The notes under the pieces are model-generated. The model was not told where the DNA came from and did no database searches. It saw nothing but the letters and a program-made list of their open reading frames with translations. Below, in pieces: positions 19,676 through 29,778 of a stretch of 64,000 bases of DNA. The position numbers and the translations under genes are program-made. Source of the stretch: Pseudomonas cavernae (GTDB lineage: Bacteria > Pseudomonadota > Gammaproteobacteria > Pseudomonadales > Pseudomonadaceae); the NCBI RefSeq assembly GCF_003595175.1, contig NZ_CP032419.1, forward strand, positions 4,712,001 to 4,776,000. The letters are read 5' to 3'. Numbering within the stretch: position 1 is the stretch's first letter; each line of letters opens with the position of its first letter.

Positions 19676-22525
19676 ATGACCCACCGCGAAGAAATCCGCC
19701 CGGACATCGACGACGGCATCGACCGTAAGGTCCTGGCGCAGCTGCGCGCGCGCTTTCTCCGGGTCAACGGCGGGCGCCTGCAGCGGGCCATGCAGGCGCT
19801 GTCGACGCGCCAGCAACTGGTGCTCAAGCTGCTGCCGCTGCTGCTGCATGTGAACCACCCACTGCTGCCCGGCTATGTCTCCGCGACCACCCCGGCCGGC
19901 CTGTGCGGCTACGAGCCGGATGCCGACACCCTCGCCGAAGCCCAGCGCCTGACCCGCTCGTTCACCTACAAGGCCCGCCGCGGCCACCCAGCGCTGCCGC
20001 TCCACGGCCTGTTCCTGATGGGCAGCCTGGGCACCGTGGCGCAGGCCGAGCTGAGCGACATGGACCTGTGGGTCTGTCACGCCCCGGAGCTGGACGCCCA
20101 GGCGCTGGCCGAGCTGCGCAGGAAGTGCGACTTGCTGGAAAGCTGGGCCGCCAGCCAGGGCGCCGAGGCGCACTGCTTCCTGGTCGATCCGGCGCGCTTC
20201 ACCGCCGGCGCCCGCGAGGCGCAGCTGAGTTCCGACGACTGCGGCACCACTCAGCATTACCTGCTGCTCGACGAGTTCTACCGCACCGCGATCTGGCTCG
20301 GCGGGCGCACGCCGCTGTGGTGGCTGGTGCCAGTGTACGAGGAGGCGCGCTACGCCGAGTACTGCCACACGCTGCTGTCCAAGCGCTTCGTACGCGCCGA
20401 CGAGGTGCTCGACCTCGGCCATCTGGCGCAGATTCCGCCGGGCGAGTTCATCGGCGCCGGCATGTGGCAGCTGTACAAGGGCATCGAGTCGCCCTACAAG
20501 TCGGTGCTCAAGCTGCTGCTCACCGAGGTCTACGCCAGCGAGCATCCGCGGGTCGAATGCCTGGCGCTGCGCTTCAAGCAGGCGGTGTTCGCCAACCGCC
20601 TCGACCTCGACGAGCTCGACCCCTATGTGATGGTCTACCGCCGCCTGGAGGAATACCTCGACGCACGCGGTGAACGCGAGCGCCTCGAACTGATCCGCCG
20701 CTGCCTGTACCTGAAGGTCAATAAGAAACTCAGCAGCCCGCCGCGCAACCGGCGCAAGAGCTGGCAACGCCTGCTGCTCGAACGCCTGACCGGCGCCTGG
20801 CAGTGGGACGCCCGCCAGCTGGCGACGCTCGACAGCCGCAGCCAGTGGAAGGTGCGCCAGGTCGGCGCCGAGCGGCGCCTGCTGGTCAACGAGCTGACCT
20901 ACAGCTACCGCTTCCTCTCCCAGTTCGCCCGCAGCCAGCAGGCCGTCAGTTCGCTCAACAGCCGCGACCTCGGCGTACTCGGCCGACGTCTGTACGCGGC
21001 CTTCGAGCGCAAGGCCGGCAAGGTCGAATTCATCAACCCGGGGATCGCCCCCGACCTCGGCGAGGACAGCCTCACCCTGGTCCACTGCGCGAATGTAGAT
21101 AATCCCCAGGACAGCCAGTGGGCACTGTTCCACGGCAACCTCAACGCCCAGGAATGGCCGGACTTCGCCCCGCTGAAACGCACGCGCGCGTTGATCGAGC
21201 TGCTCGCCTGGTGCCATCGCAACGGTGTGATCGACGCCAGCACGCGCTTGTCGCTGCACCCGGGCGGCAGCGACCTCGGCGAGTTCGAGCTGAACAACCT
21301 GCTGAGCAGTCTGCAGCAGGCCATCCCGCTGCCGCTGCCGCCGGTGGCGGAAAGCGCCCTGCTGCAGGCCAACGCGCCGCGCGAAGTGCTGTTGCTGGTC
21401 AACGTCGGTCGCGACCCGCTGCGCCAGCACAGCCAGATGAATGTGCACATGACCAGCGAGCGCACCGACGCCCTGGGCTATGCCGGGGTGCGCGACAACC
21501 TGGTGCTGAGCCTCGACCAGGTCAGCCTGAACAGCTGGAACGAACTCTTGGTCAACCGCTACGACGGCCCGCACGCATTGCTCGACTGCCTGCGCGACTA
21601 CCTCAACAGCCTGCCGGCCGACGGGCCCCGCCCGCGCCTGCGGGTGCGCTGTTTCTGCCGCAATCGCGCCACGGCGATCGCCGAACGGGTCGAGCAACTG
21701 TTCGCCGACGTGCTCGCCAACTTCAGCGGCGCGCAGCGCGACCGCTACCTGCTGCAGGTACAGCAGCGCTACCACCTGCTGGAGCTGAGCCCCGGCCAGG
21801 TCAGCCATACCGCGCTGGACAACCTGCCGGCGCTGCTCGACCAACTCGGCACGGCACGCCCCGGCTACAGCCCGCTGCGCCTCGACCGCCACGCGCTGGA
21901 GGGCGAGGACCTGGCGCTGATCCTGCCGCTCGGCCGCGCCGATTGCCTGCAGGTGTTCTACCGCCTGCACGGCGACCAGGCCGAGTTGACCGTGCTCGAC
22001 GAGCACAATGCGCTGTGGCGCCAACGCCTGCCGTTCCACGATGAACAGAGCCTCTTGACCCCCTTGCAGCGTTTCCTGCAGTCGCTGCTGTATCGGCGCA
22101 ACGCCATGCTGGCGCTGGACGAGCCGCTGCCACCGGCTCCGCTGGACGTGCTCTATTACCAGGTGCTGCCGGCCGCGCCGCAGCGCGCCCTGCGCCTCGA
22201 ACCGCGCACCGCGCCCGAGGCCGCGGTCAGCCACCCGTTCTACGACGTGCAGGCCATCGTCGAGCCGCACGAGGGCAGCCGCGCCCAGGTCACCCTGTAC
22301 TGCAACCACCGCGAATTCTCCGAACTGGAATACGGCGCCGATCTCTATCACGCCGTGGCCCGCCACATCCTCGCCCAGCGCAGCGGCAATGCGCGCTACC
22401 CCTGCTACCTCACCGACCTCGACCTGTCGCGGGTGCTCGGTGGCGGGCAGATCCAGAGCATTCACTACCTGCATTACAAGGCGCGCCTGGAAACGGCGCT
22501 GAACCAGGCGCTGCAGAACGCCTAA
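19676..22525 (+). CDS. cyaA: Class I adenylate cyclase
   Basis: A 949-residue enterobacterial-type cyclase producing cAMP. The catalytic nucleotidyltransferase motif appears as FLMGSLGTVAQAELSDMDLWV (about residues 114-134), with the two Asp residues that bind metal. The long C-terminal half is the glucose-sensing regulatory region of the family. ATG at 19676 gives the usual length. It is one of two cyclase types in pseudomonads; its cAMP activates Vfr/CRP. Confidence 0.96.
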   Translation: MTHREEIRPDIDDGIDRKVLAQLRARFLRVNGGRLQRAMQALSTRQQLVLKLLPLLLHVNHPLLPGYVSATTPAGLCGYEPDADTLAEAQRLTRSFTYKARRGHPALPLHGLFLMGSLGTVAQAELSDMDLWVCHAPELDAQALAELRRKCDLLESWAASQGAEAHCFLVDPARFTAGAREAQLSSDDCGTTQHYLLLDEFYRTAIWLGGRTPLWWLVPVYEEARYAEYCHTLLSKRFVRADEVLDLGHLAQIPPGEFIGAGMWQLYKGIESPYKSVLKLLLTEVYASEHPRVECLALRFKQAVFANRLDLDELDPYVMVYRRLEEYLDARGERERLELIRRCLYLKVNKKLSSPPRNRRKSWQRLLLERLTGAWQWDARQLATLDSRSQWKVRQVGAERRLLVNELTYSYRFLSQFARSQQAVSSLNSRDLGVLGRRLYAAFERKAGKVEFINPGIAPDLGEDSLTLVHCANVDNPQDSQWALFHGNLNAQEWPDFAPLKRTRALIELLAWCHRNGVIDASTRLSLHPGGSDLGEFELNNLLSSLQQAIPLPLPPVAESALLQANAPREVLLLVNVGRDPLRQHSQMNVHMTSERTDALGYAGVRDNLVLSLDQVSLNSWNELLVNRYDGPHALLDCLRDYLNSLPADGPRPRLRVRCFCRNRATAIAERVEQLFADVLANFSGAQRDRYLLQVQQRYHLLELSPGQVSHTALDNLPALLDQLGTARPGYSPLRLDRHALEGEDLALILPLGRADCLQVFYRLHGDQAELTVLDEHNALWRQRLPFHDEQSLLTPLQRFLQSLLYRRNAMLALDEPLPPAPLDVLYYQVLPAAPQRALRLEPRTAPEAAVSHPFYDVQAIVEPHEGSRAQVTLYCNHREFSELEYGADLYHAVARHILAQRSGNARYPCYLTDLDLSRVLGGGQIQSIHYLHYKARLETALNQALQNA

Positions 22526-22535
22526 TGTCCGGCCT

Positions 22536-22616
22536 GTAGGTTGGGTTGAGCGCAGCGATAGCCAACGCGGTGTATCAGGACGATTGATGGGTATCGCGTT
22601 GCTCAACTTATCCTAC
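22536..22616. repeat. Palindromic intergenic repeat, family B, copy 2
   Basis: The left arm is GTAGGTTGGGTTGAGCGCAG and the right arm ends GCTCAACTTATCCTAC, imperfectly complementary. It lies between convergent cyaA and rnk, where it could serve as a two-way transcript end. Confidence 0.7.
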
Positions 22617-22633
22617 GAGTTGCGCCGTGAACC

Positions 22634-23041
22634 TCAGCGCCGGTATTCGCCGGCCGCTTCGGGCTGATACTCGACGTCGAGCAGGGTCAGCCTGATGGTC
22701 TTGCCGGCCGGGCCCGGCCAGTCGATGTGCTGGCCGACCGACAGGCCGAGCAGCGCGCTGCCGACCGGCGCGAGGATCGACACCGTGCCCTCGCCGCCGG
22801 CGTCCTGCGGGTAGACCAGGGTCAGGTGGTATTCCCTGCCGCTGTTGTCGTCGCGGCAGTAGACCCGCGAGTTCATCGTCACCACCCCGGCAGGCACCTC
22901 ATCGAGGCCCACCACCTGGGCCCGCGCCAACTCCTGCTCCAGCGCCAGGGCACCGGGGCCGAATTCCTCCAGGCTGTCGAGCAGACGTTCCAGGCGTTGC
23001 AGGTCAAGGCGGGTGATGGTGATCGACGTTGTGTTGCTCAT
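22634..23041 (-). CDS. rnk: Rnk, regulator of nucleoside diphosphate kinase
   Basis: A 135-residue GreA/GreB-related protein. An N-terminal helical arm (ITRLDLQRLERLLDSLEE) is followed by a GreA_GreB C-terminal domain (VTMNSRVYCRD, STILAPVGSALLGLSVG-like region). It binds RNA polymerase in competition with GreA-type factors and was first found as a regulator of Ndk in P. aeruginosa. The start at 23041 (MSNTTSI) is chosen; an in-frame ATG 12 bases upstream is too close to the AGGAG. Confidence 0.93.
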   Translation of the reverse strand: MSNTTSITITRLDLQRLERLLDSLEEFGPGALALEQELARAQVVGLDEVPAGVVTMNSRVYCRDDNSGREYHLTLVYPQDAGGEGTVSILAPVGSALLGLSVGQHIDWPGPAGKTIRLTLLDVEYQPEAAGEYRR

Positions 23042-23242
23042 GATGAAGGCCATTCTCCTGGCGACGGACACAGAAAAAGCACAGCCCCCACCGGGCAGGC
23101 CGTGTGAAAACGTCGGATAACCGAGCGCTATGGTGTTCACACGGTCTGCGAAGACGGGGGGTTTCGCGCGATTGGGTATAGCCCGACCGTAGCACAGCCG
23201 GACAAATAAACAATACTGGCCAGTCCGTCGGCGCCGATCGGC

Positions 23243-23452
23243 TCAGCCGAGGCGTTGGCCTAGGCGCGCCTGCGCCAGCCGGCAGATCTGCCGCCGGCGC
23301 TCGTTGTCGGCCGCGCTCCACTCGCGGATCTCCGCCAGCGAGCGGCCGCAACCGAGGCAGATGTCCTGGCGCTCGAGGCAGCACTGGCGGCGGCAGGGCG
23401 ACGCCACGGGCGCCGGCGCCGCCTCAGAGCTCGTCGAACTCAAGCGACTCAC
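23243..23452 (-). CDS. DUF1289 small cysteine protein
   Basis: A 69-residue protein with a metal-site-like pattern CRRQCCLERQDICLGCGRS, followed by the family's WSAADNERRR segment. DUF1289 members are probably zinc or Fe-S binding; the role is unknown. The start overlaps the 3' end of cyaY by 29 bp in another frame, suggesting translational coupling with that gene. Confidence 0.85.
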   Translation of the reverse strand: MSRLSSTSSEAAPAPVASPCRRQCCLERQDICLGCGRSLAEIREWSAADNERRRQICRLAQARLGQRLG

Positions 23453-23756
23453 CGCTCTGCTCGAAGGTGATGCGCGCCAGCATCTCGCCCAGCAGCTCGT
23501 CGCTGCTGTCGCACACCCAGCGCTCGCTGGCCGGGTCGTAGTCGAAGTGGAAACCGCCGGAACGCGCCGCCAGCCACAGCTGGCGGATCGGCTCCTGGCG
23601 GCTGAGGATCAACTGCGTGCCGTTGGCGAAGCGCACGGTCAGCACCCCGGCAGAGTTTTCCAGATCGAGGTCCAGGTCGCTGTCATCGAAAATGTCTTCC
23701 ACAGCCTGCTGGGCAGCATCGACCAGATCGTGGAAACGGGCTTCGCTCAAACTCAT
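23424..23756 (-). CDS. cyaY: CyaY frataxin
   Basis: A 110-residue frataxin with the acidic N-terminal helix (EARFHDLVDAAQQAVEDIFDDSDLDLDLE) that binds iron, and the beta-sheet segments LTVRFANGTQLILSRQEPIRQLWLA. It modulates Fe-S cluster assembly. ATG at 23756 is the family start. It is divergent neither side; the AraC regulator gene lies upstream on the same strand, 39 bp away. Confidence 0.95.
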   Translation of the reverse strand: MSLSEARFHDLVDAAQQAVEDIFDDSDLDLDLENSAGVLTVRFANGTQLILSRQEPIRQLWLAARSGGFHFDYDPASERWVCDSSDELLGEMLARITFEQSGESLEFDEL

Positions 23757-23795
23757 CGGGTGACACCTCAAAAGGGCTATTCGGTAGCGGCGAGT

Positions 23796-24854
23796 TCATT
23801 CGCCTGAAGGGGTCGGCGGCAAGCTCAGGCTGCGCCGGTATTCGGCCGGGCTCTGCCCGGTCCAGCGCTTGAACGCGCGGGCCAGCGAGCCGGGTTCGCT
23901 GAAGCCGACGAAGAAGGCGATGTCGGCCAGCTCCAGCGCCGGGTCACGCAGATAATGCAGCACCAGCAGCTGGCGCGTCTCGTCGACCAACTGACTAAAG
24001 GATAACCCGGCCTCGCGCAGGCGGCGCTGCAAGGTGCGCGGGCTCAGTTGCAACTGCTGCGCCAGACGCTCGAGGTCGGGCCCCTGTTCGGCCAACTGGC
24101 GCGCCAGCGGCAGACGCGCGCGATCGAGCACGCTGTGGCCCTGCCGCAGTTCGCGCAGCAAGCGCTCGGCATAGGCATCCAGCGGGCCGCGCACCAGCGC
24201 ATCGGCCTGGCCGAGCGGCGCGGCGAGCAGACGCTTGGGGAACACCAATGCGTTGTCGGCCTGGCCGAACAGCACCGGACAGCGGAACAGGCGCCGGTGC
24301 TCGGAAGTATCGGCAGGCGCCGCATGCTGGAAGCGTACCTCGGTCGGCGGCTCGTCCAGGCCGCTGATCCAATGGCCGAAGGTGACCCAGCCGGCCAGGG
24401 TTTCCTCGCTGGTCTGGCGCTGCTGCAGGGCCAGCAAGGGCTGCCAGCTGTGCGCGACCTGGGCTTCCTGACCGGCCCGCGGCGGCTCGTCGGCGAGGTC
24501 GACGCGGCCGAGATTGCCCACCAGCGCGGCATAGCGCGCCTGGCGATGCAGGGCGTCGCCGAGGGTCGCACAACTCATCAGCAGATAGCCGAGCACGCCG
24601 TAATAGCCGGGGCGCACCGCCTCGCCGAGGTGCAGGCCGAGCTGCTCGTCGCCGGTCAGGCTGACGCCCAGGCCGAGCAGCTTGAGGTAAGTGCTGGCGG
24701 CGATGCGCTGGTCGCGCTGGCCGAGAATCGCCGGACTCAGCTGGGCCTCGGCGAGCAGCGTCGCCGGCGCGATGCCCTGGCGCTGCAGGTAATCCACCAG
24801 CCCCTGCAGGTAGGCGACCGAAACCGAACTGACCAACGTGGCGGGACTGTCCAT
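23796..24854 (-). CDS. AraC-family regulator with arabinose-binding-like N-domain
   Basis: A 352-residue protein of the PF12625-type group. The first 200 residues form the ligand-sensing domain (VAYLQGLVDYLQRQGIAP near the start). The C-terminal 100 residues hold two helix-turn-helix motifs (LERLAQQLQLSPRTLQRRLR and LELADIAFFVGFSEPGSLARAFKRWTG). The effector is unknown. GGAG sits at good distance from ATG 24854. It is divergent from the lptM-lysA operon, which it does not obviously control. Confidence 0.9.
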   Translation of the reverse strand: MDSPATLVSSVSVAYLQGLVDYLQRQGIAPATLLAEAQLSPAILGQRDQRIAASTYLKLLGLGVSLTGDEQLGLHLGEAVRPGYYGVLGYLLMSCATLGDALHRQARYAALVGNLGRVDLADEPPRAGQEAQVAHSWQPLLALQQRQTSEETLAGWVTFGHWISGLDEPPTEVRFQHAAPADTSEHRRLFRCPVLFGQADNALVFPKRLLAAPLGQADALVRGPLDAYAERLLRELRQGHSVLDRARLPLARQLAEQGPDLERLAQQLQLSPRTLQRRLREAGLSFSQLVDETRQLLVLHYLRDPALELADIAFFVGFSEPGSLARAFKRWTGQSPAEYRRSLSLPPTPSGE

Positions 24855-24999
24855 CGCAACTCCTGAGTGACTCCGCGGCTCCTCGCCGCGCCCCGCCAGC
24901 CCCGGCAAAGCCGCGCCGGACGGGAGCCGCGGCGCATAGGCAAGGCGCCGGGGGGTCGGTATACTCCGGCGCAATTCACGCTTTTACAAGGATTTCGCC

Positions 25000-25140
25000 A
25001 TGAAGCGCCTGCTGCTTCCCTTCCTCGTCCTTGCCGTCCTTGGCGGCGCGCTCGCCGGCTGCGGCCAGAAAGGCCCGCTGTATCACCCGGGCGACGAAAA
25101 AGCCGCGAAACAACACGAAAAAGACGTCTACGAATTCTAA
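25000..25140 (+). CDS. lptM: LptM/LppL small lipoprotein
   Basis: A 46-residue lipoprotein, below common length cutoffs. Signal peptide [17 protein letters not shown] ends in the lipobox LAGC, followed by GQKGPLYHP, the conserved core of the YifL/LppL family now named LptM, which helps LptD mature at the outer membrane. A TATACT hexamer at 24960-24965 is a plausible -10. It is followed 13 bp later by lysA, as in P. aeruginosa where it is called lppL. Confidence 0.93.
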   Translation: MKRLLLPFLVLAVLGGALAGCGQKGPLYHPGDEKAAKQHEKDVYEF

Positions 25141-25153
25141 AGGAGGCATCTAG

Positions 25154-26401
25154 ATGGAGGCCTTCAACTACCGCGACGGCACCCTGTTCGCGGAGGGCGT
25201 GGCGTTGTCCACCATTGCCGAGCGCTTCGGCACCCCGACTTACGTTTACTCGCGCGCCCATATCGAGGCGCAGTTCCGTGCCTATGCCGAGGCCCTGGCC
25301 GGCCTGCCGCATCTGGTCTGCTTCGCGGTCAAAGCCAACTCCAACCTCGGCGTGCTGAATGTCCTGGCGCGCCTCGGTGCCGGCTTCGACATCGTCTCCC
25401 GCGGCGAGCTGGAGCGCGTGCTGGCGGCCGGCGGCGAACCTTCCAAGATCGTCTTCTCCGGCGTCGGCAAGACCCGCGACGACATGCGTAGGGCGCTGGA
25501 AGTGGGCGTGCACTGCTTCAACGTCGAGTCCAGCGTCGAGCTCGAGCGCCTGCAACAGGTCGCCGCCGAACTCGGGGTCAAGGCGCCGGTGTCGCTGCGG
25601 GTCAACCCGGACGTCGATGCCGGCACCCACCCCTACATCTCCACCGGCCTCAAGGAAAACAAGTTCGGCATCGCCATCGCCGACGCCGAGGCGGTCTACG
25701 CCCGTGCCGCCGAGCTGGCGAACCTGGAAGTGGTCGGCGTCGACTGCCACATCGGTTCGCAGCTGACCAGCCTGCCGCCGTTCCTCGATGCCCTCGAGCG
25801 CCTGCTCGGGCTGATCGACCGCCTGGCCGCGCGCGGCATCCACATCCGCCACCTCGACCTCGGCGGCGGTCTCGGCGTGCGCTACCACGACGAGAACCCG
25901 CCGCTGGCCGGCGACTACATCGCCGCCGTGCGCGAGCGCATCCAGGGCCGAGACCTGGCCCTGGTGTTCGAGCCGGGCCGCTTCATCGTCGCCAACGCCG
26001 GCGTGCTGCTGACCCAGGTGGAATACCTCAAGCACACCGAGCACAAGGACTTCGCCATCGTCGATGCGGCGATGAACGACCTGATCCGCCCGGCGCTGTA
26101 CCAGGCCTGGATGGACGTGGTGGCGGTACAGCCACGCGACGCCGCGCCGCGTGCCTACGACATAGTCGGGCCGATCTGCGAAACCGGCGACTTCCTGGCC
26201 AAGAACCGCCAGCTGGCGCTGGCCGAAGGCGACCTGCTGGCCGTGCGCTCGGCCGGTGCCTACGGCTTCGTCATGAGTTCCAACTACAACACCCGCGGCC
26301 GCGCCGCCGAGGTGCTGGTGGATGGTGAACAGGCCCACGAGGTGCGCCGCCGCGAACCCCTTGCGGAACTCTATGCCGGCGAAAGCCTGCTGCCGCAGTG
26401 A
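25154..26401 (+). CDS. lysA: Diaminopimelate decarboxylase
   Basis: A 415-residue PLP enzyme that decarboxylates meso-diaminopimelate to lysine. The PLP lysine lies in [13 protein letters not shown] (about residue 59), and the catalytic cysteine region [11 protein letters not shown] is present. An excellent ribosome site (AAAGGAGG) precedes the ATG. It is part of the lptM-lysA-dapF-DUF484-xerC-HAD operon with short gaps or overlaps throughout. Confidence 0.98.
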   Translation: MEAFNYRDGTLFAEGVALSTIAERFGTPTYVYSRAHIEAQFRAYAEALAGLPHLVCFAVKANSNLGVLNVLARLGAGFDIVSRGELERVLAAGGEPSKIVFSGVGKTRDDMRRALEVGVHCFNVESSVELERLQQVAAELGVKAPVSLRVNPDVDAGTHPYISTGLKENKFGIAIADAEAVYARAAELANLEVVGVDCHIGSQLTSLPPFLDALERLLGLIDRLAARGIHIRHLDLGGGLGVRYHDENPPLAGDYIAAVRERIQGRDLALVFEPGRFIVANAGVLLTQVEYLKHTEHKDFAIVDAAMNDLIRPALYQAWMDVVAVQPRDAAPRAYDIVGPICETGDFLAKNRQLALAEGDLLAVRSAGAYGFVMSSNYNTRGRAAEVLVDGEQAHEVRRREPLAELYAGESLLPQ

Positions 26402-26411
26402 GGGTGCAGCC

Positions 26412-27242
26412 ATGCTATTACGCTTCACCAAGATGCACGGCCTCGGCAACGACTTCATGGTCCTCGACCTGATCAGCCAGCACGCGCACATCCTGCCCAA
26501 GCATGCCAAGCAGTGGGGCGACCGCCACACCGGCATCGGCTTCGACCAGCTGCTGCTGGTCGAGGCGCCGAACAACCCGGACGTCGACTTCCGCTACCGC
26601 ATCTTCAACGCCGACGGCTCGGAAGTGGAGCAGTGCGGCAACGGCGCGCGCTGCTTCGCCCGTTTCGTGCAGGACAAGCGCCTGACGGTGAAGAAGCAGA
26701 TCCGCGTCGAGACCAAGAGCGGCATCATCGAGCTGAACGTGCGTAACGACGGCCAGATCACCGTCGACATGGGCGCGCCGCGGCTTGCGCCGCAACAGAT
26801 CCCGTTCCAGGCCGACGCCGAGGCGCTCAGCTACCACGTCGGGGTCGGCGCGCAGACGGTCGAACTGGCCGCCGTGTCGATGGGCAACCCGCATGCGGTG
26901 CTGCGCGTCGAGGACGTCGACCAAGCGCCGGTGCATGAACTGGGGCCGCAGCTGGAGCACCATCCGCGCTTCCCGCAGCGGGTCAACGTCGGCTTCCTCC
27001 AGGTCGTCAACCGCCAGCAGGCCAAGCTGCGCGTCTGGGAACGCGGCGCCGGGGAGACCCAGGCCTGCGGCACCGGCGCCTGCGCGGCGGCGGTGGCGGC
27101 GATCCGCCAGGGCTGGATGGACTCGCCGCTGCAGCTGGAACTGCCCGGCGGCAAGCTGGCCATCGAGTGGGCAGGCCCGGGGCAGCCGGTTATGATGACC
27201 GGACCCGCCGTTCGCGTGTTTGAAGGACAGGTTCGCCTATGA
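26412..27242 (+). CDS. dapF: Diaminopimelate epimerase
   Basis: A 276-residue enzyme converting LL- to meso-diaminopimelate. Both catalytic cysteines are visible: [10 protein letters not shown] (about residue 75) and [12 protein letters not shown] (about 221). The start [17 protein letters not shown] is the family start. It lies 10 bp after lysA and overlaps the next gene by 4 bp (ATGA). Confidence 0.98.
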   Translation: MLLRFTKMHGLGNDFMVLDLISQHAHILPKHAKQWGDRHTGIGFDQLLLVEAPNNPDVDFRYRIFNADGSEVEQCGNGARCFARFVQDKRLTVKKQIRVETKSGIIELNVRNDGQITVDMGAPRLAPQQIPFQADAEALSYHVGVGAQTVELAAVSMGNPHAVLRVEDVDQAPVHELGPQLEHHPRFPQRVNVGFLQVVNRQQAKLRVWERGAGETQACGTGACAAAVAAIRQGWMDSPLQLELPGGKLAIEWAGPGQPVMMTGPAVRVFEGQVRL

Positions 27243-27940
27243 CCGACCAGCGCCAGGATCCGCCCGCGCCACTCGACTCCGCCAGCGTCGTCGCCTATCT
27301 GCGCCAGCATCCGGAGTTCTTCGTCGATCACGAGGAGCTGATCCCCGAGCTGCGCATCCCGCACTCGCCGGGCGAGGCGGTGTCGCTGGTGGAACGCCAG
27401 GTCAAGCTGCTGCGCGAGCGCAACATTGAGATGCGCCATCGTCTGTCGCAGCTGATGGACGTGGCCCGCGACAACGACCGCCTATTCGACAAGACCCGCC
27501 GCCTGGTGCTCGACCTGCTCGACGCCACCAGCCTGGAGGAAGTGGTCGGCGCCGTGGAAGATAGCCTGCGCCATGAGTTCCAGGTCGCGCATGTCGGCCT
27601 GATCCTGTTCAACGACAGCCCGCAGCCGGTCGGCCGCTGGGTCAGCAGCGCCGAGGCGCACCAGGCCATCGGCGGCCTGCTGGCCGGCGGCAAGACCGTC
27701 TGCGGCGTGTTGCGCAGCCAGGAGCTGGAATTCCTCTTCGGCGCCGAAGCGGTGGCCCAGGTCGGCTCCGCCGCGGTGGTCGCCCTGACTCATCAGGGCC
27801 TGCACGGCGTGCTGGCGATTGGCAGCCCGGACCCGCAGCACTACAAGAGCTCGCTCGGCACTCTGTTCCTCGGCTACATCGCCGAAGTCCTCGCCCGCGT
27901 GCTGCCGCGCTACGCCATGCCGCTGCGCTCGGTGCGCTAG
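27239..27940 (+). CDS. DUF484 family protein (GAF-like)
   Basis: A 233-residue protein. The N-terminus has [26 protein letters not shown], the DUF484 signature, followed by a coiled coil and a GAF-like domain. It is always found between dapF and xerC in gammaproteobacteria. The function is unknown; a role linked to XerC or cell wall growth is guessed from context only. Confidence 0.93.
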   Translation: MTDQRQDPPAPLDSASVVAYLRQHPEFFVDHEELIPELRIPHSPGEAVSLVERQVKLLRERNIEMRHRLSQLMDVARDNDRLFDKTRRLVLDLLDATSLEEVVGAVEDSLRHEFQVAHVGLILFNDSPQPVGRWVSSAEAHQAIGGLLAGGKTVCGVLRSQELEFLFGAEAVAQVGSAAVVALTHQGLHGVLAIGSPDPQHYKSSLGTLFLGYIAEVLARVLPRYAMPLRSVR

Positions 27941-27945
27941 CCGGC

Positions 27946-27975
27946 GTAGGATGAGTTGAGCGCAGCGCTAGCCAT
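27946..27975 (+). repeat. Palindromic repeat family B, single arm
   Basis: GTAGGATGAGTTGAGCGCAG directly follows the DUF484 stop and precedes xerC. Only one arm is present, so this looks like a decayed copy inside the operon. Confidence 0.55.
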
Positions 27976-28000
27976 CGAACCGCGCCCGCCGGGAGCCTCC

Positions 28001-28900
28001 ATGCAAGCTGAACTGGACGCCTATCTCGAACACCTGCGCAGCGAGCGCCAGGTGTCGGCACATACCCTCGACGGCTACCGGCACGACCTGCAGACAGTCC
28101 TGACGCTTGCCGAGAAGACCGGCATCGCCACCTGGGCCGCGCTCGATGGCCGCAGCCTGCGCAGCTTCATCGCCCGCCTGCATGCGCAGGGCCAGGCCAG
28201 CCGCAGCCTGGCGCGCCTGCTGTCGGCGGTGCGCGGGCTCTACCGCTACCTCAATCGCGAAGGCCACTGCAGCCATGATCCAGCCAGCGGCCTGACTCCG
28301 CCCAAGGGCGAACGCCGCCTGCCGCGTACGCTGGATGCCGACCGCGCCAGCCAATTGCTCGACGGCGCGGTCGAGGACGACTTCATCGCCCACCGCGATC
28401 AGGCCATCCTCGAGCTGTTCTATTCCTCCGGGCTACGCCTGGCGGAGTTGACCGGATTGAACCTCGAGCAACTGGATCTCGCCGCCGGCCTGGTCGAGGT
28501 GCGCGGCAAGGGCAACAAGGTGCGCGTGCTGCCAGTCGGCAGCAAGGCCCGCCAGGCGCTGAATGACTGGCTGCCGTTGCGTGCCCTGAGCAACCCCAGC
28601 GATGGCGCGGTGTTCGTCAGCCAGCAGGGCCGCCGCCTCGGCCCGCGGGCGATCCAGTTGCGCGTGCGGCAGGCCGGGGTGCGCGAACTCGGCCAGCACC
28701 TGCATCCACACATGCTGCGCCACAGTTTCGCCAGCCATATGCTGGAATCCTCCCAGGACCTGCGTGCCGTGCAAGAGCTGCTCGGCCACGCCGACATCGC
28801 CACCACGCAGATCTACACCCATCTGGATTTCCAGCACCTGGCCAAGGTCTACGACAGCGCCCACCCACGGGCCAAACGCCGCAGCAGTGAGTCCGAATGA
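28001..28900 (+). CDS. xerC: Tyrosine recombinase XerC
   Basis: A 299-residue recombinase that, with XerD, resolves chromosome dimers at dif. The core-binding domain occupies residues 1-90. The catalytic set is Arg in [24 protein letters not shown] (His-x-x-Arg), [15 protein letters not shown] with the nucleophile Tyr in the last part. Known as Sss in pseudomonads and linked to root colonisation. ATG at 28001 follows GGGAG. It overlaps the HAD gene by 4 bp. Confidence 0.97.
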   Translation: MQAELDAYLEHLRSERQVSAHTLDGYRHDLQTVLTLAEKTGIATWAALDGRSLRSFIARLHAQGQASRSLARLLSAVRGLYRYLNREGHCSHDPASGLTPPKGERRLPRTLDADRASQLLDGAVEDDFIAHRDQAILELFYSSGLRLAELTGLNLEQLDLAAGLVEVRGKGNKVRVLPVGSKARQALNDWLPLRALSNPSDGAVFVSQQGRRLGPRAIQLRVRQAGVRELGQHLHPHMLRHSFASHMLESSQDLRAVQELLGHADIATTQIYTHLDFQHLAKVYDSAHPRAKRRSSESE

Positions 28901-29592
28901 GCATCCGCCTGATCACCTTCGACCTCGACGACACCCTGTGGGACAACCGCCCGGTTATCCTCGGCGCGGAAGCCGCGATGCGCGACTGGCTGACCCGGCA
29001 TGCGCCGCTGCTGGCCGCCCTGCCGGTCGAGCATTTGTGGGGCATCCGCAGCCAGCTGCTGGCGGCCGAACCGGCGCTCAAACACCGCCTCAGCGAACTG
29101 CGCCGGCGTACCCTGCTGCAGGCCCTGCAAGGCGTCGGCTATTACCCCGCTGAGGCCAAGGACCTGGCCGAAGGCGCCTTCCAGGCGATGCTCCACGCCC
29201 GCCATCGCATCACCCTGTATCCGGACACCGTGTCGACCCTGGAACTGCTCGCCACCCGCTATCACCTCGGGGTGATCACCAACGGCAACGCCGACGTGCG
29301 CCGCCTGGGCCTGGCCGATTACTTCCAGTTCGCCCTGTGCGCCGAGGAACTCGGCATCGGCAAGCCCGACCCGCACCCGTTCCAGGAGGCCCTGCGCCGT
29401 GTCGGCGTCAGCGCCCAACAGGCGGTGCATATCGGCGACCACCCGGGCGACGACATCGCCGGCGCCCGTGCCGCCGGCCTGCGCGCGATCTGGTTCAACC
29501 CCGAGGGCAAGGAGTGGGGCGACGACCGGCCGCCGGATGCGCAGATCCGCAGCCTCGGCGAATTGCCGGCGCTGTTGATGAACTGGGGCTGA
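28897..29592 (+). CDS. HAD-superfamily hydrolase
   Basis: A 231-residue phosphatase-type protein. Motif I is [10 protein letters not shown], motif II is VITNGNAD, and the motif III/IV region is [10 protein letters not shown] followed by [13 protein letters not shown]. It resembles YigB/YjjG-type flavin or nucleotide phosphatases, and YigB follows xerC in E. coli, so FMN phosphatase activity is likely. It ends the lptM-lysA operon. Confidence 0.92.
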   Translation: MSIRLITFDLDDTLWDNRPVILGAEAAMRDWLTRHAPLLAALPVEHLWGIRSQLLAAEPALKHRLSELRRRTLLQALQGVGYYPAEAKDLAEGAFQAMLHARHRITLYPDTVSTLELLATRYHLGVITNGNADVRRLGLADYFQFALCAEELGIGKPDPHPFQEALRRVGVSAQQAVHIGDHPGDDIAGARAAGLRAIWFNPEGKEWGDDRPPDAQIRSLGELPALLMNWG

Positions 29593-29778
29593 GCACGCAC
29601 CGGCACGGGCAGCACAGCCCCCCTCCCAGTCGACACTTCGCCAGGCTGGAGCGCCCTTTCCCGAGCAGATGATAGAATCCGCCAGCCGCAAGCCTTGCAC
29701 GCTGACCAATCCTTGACCTGACCCAGGCGCTTGGTGAGCAAAGCACGGGCTGACCCGTTGGGATTCCATCGAGCACAC

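Noticed and set aside
19577..22606. A 1009-codon frame on the minus strand opposite cyaA
   Set aside because: CyaA is clearly recognised on the other strand; the antisense frame is an artefact of high GC at third positions.
24737..26575. A 612-codon frame on the minus strand across lysA
   Set aside because: It overlaps lysA, lptM and the AraC gene, which are firmly identified; antisense shadow.
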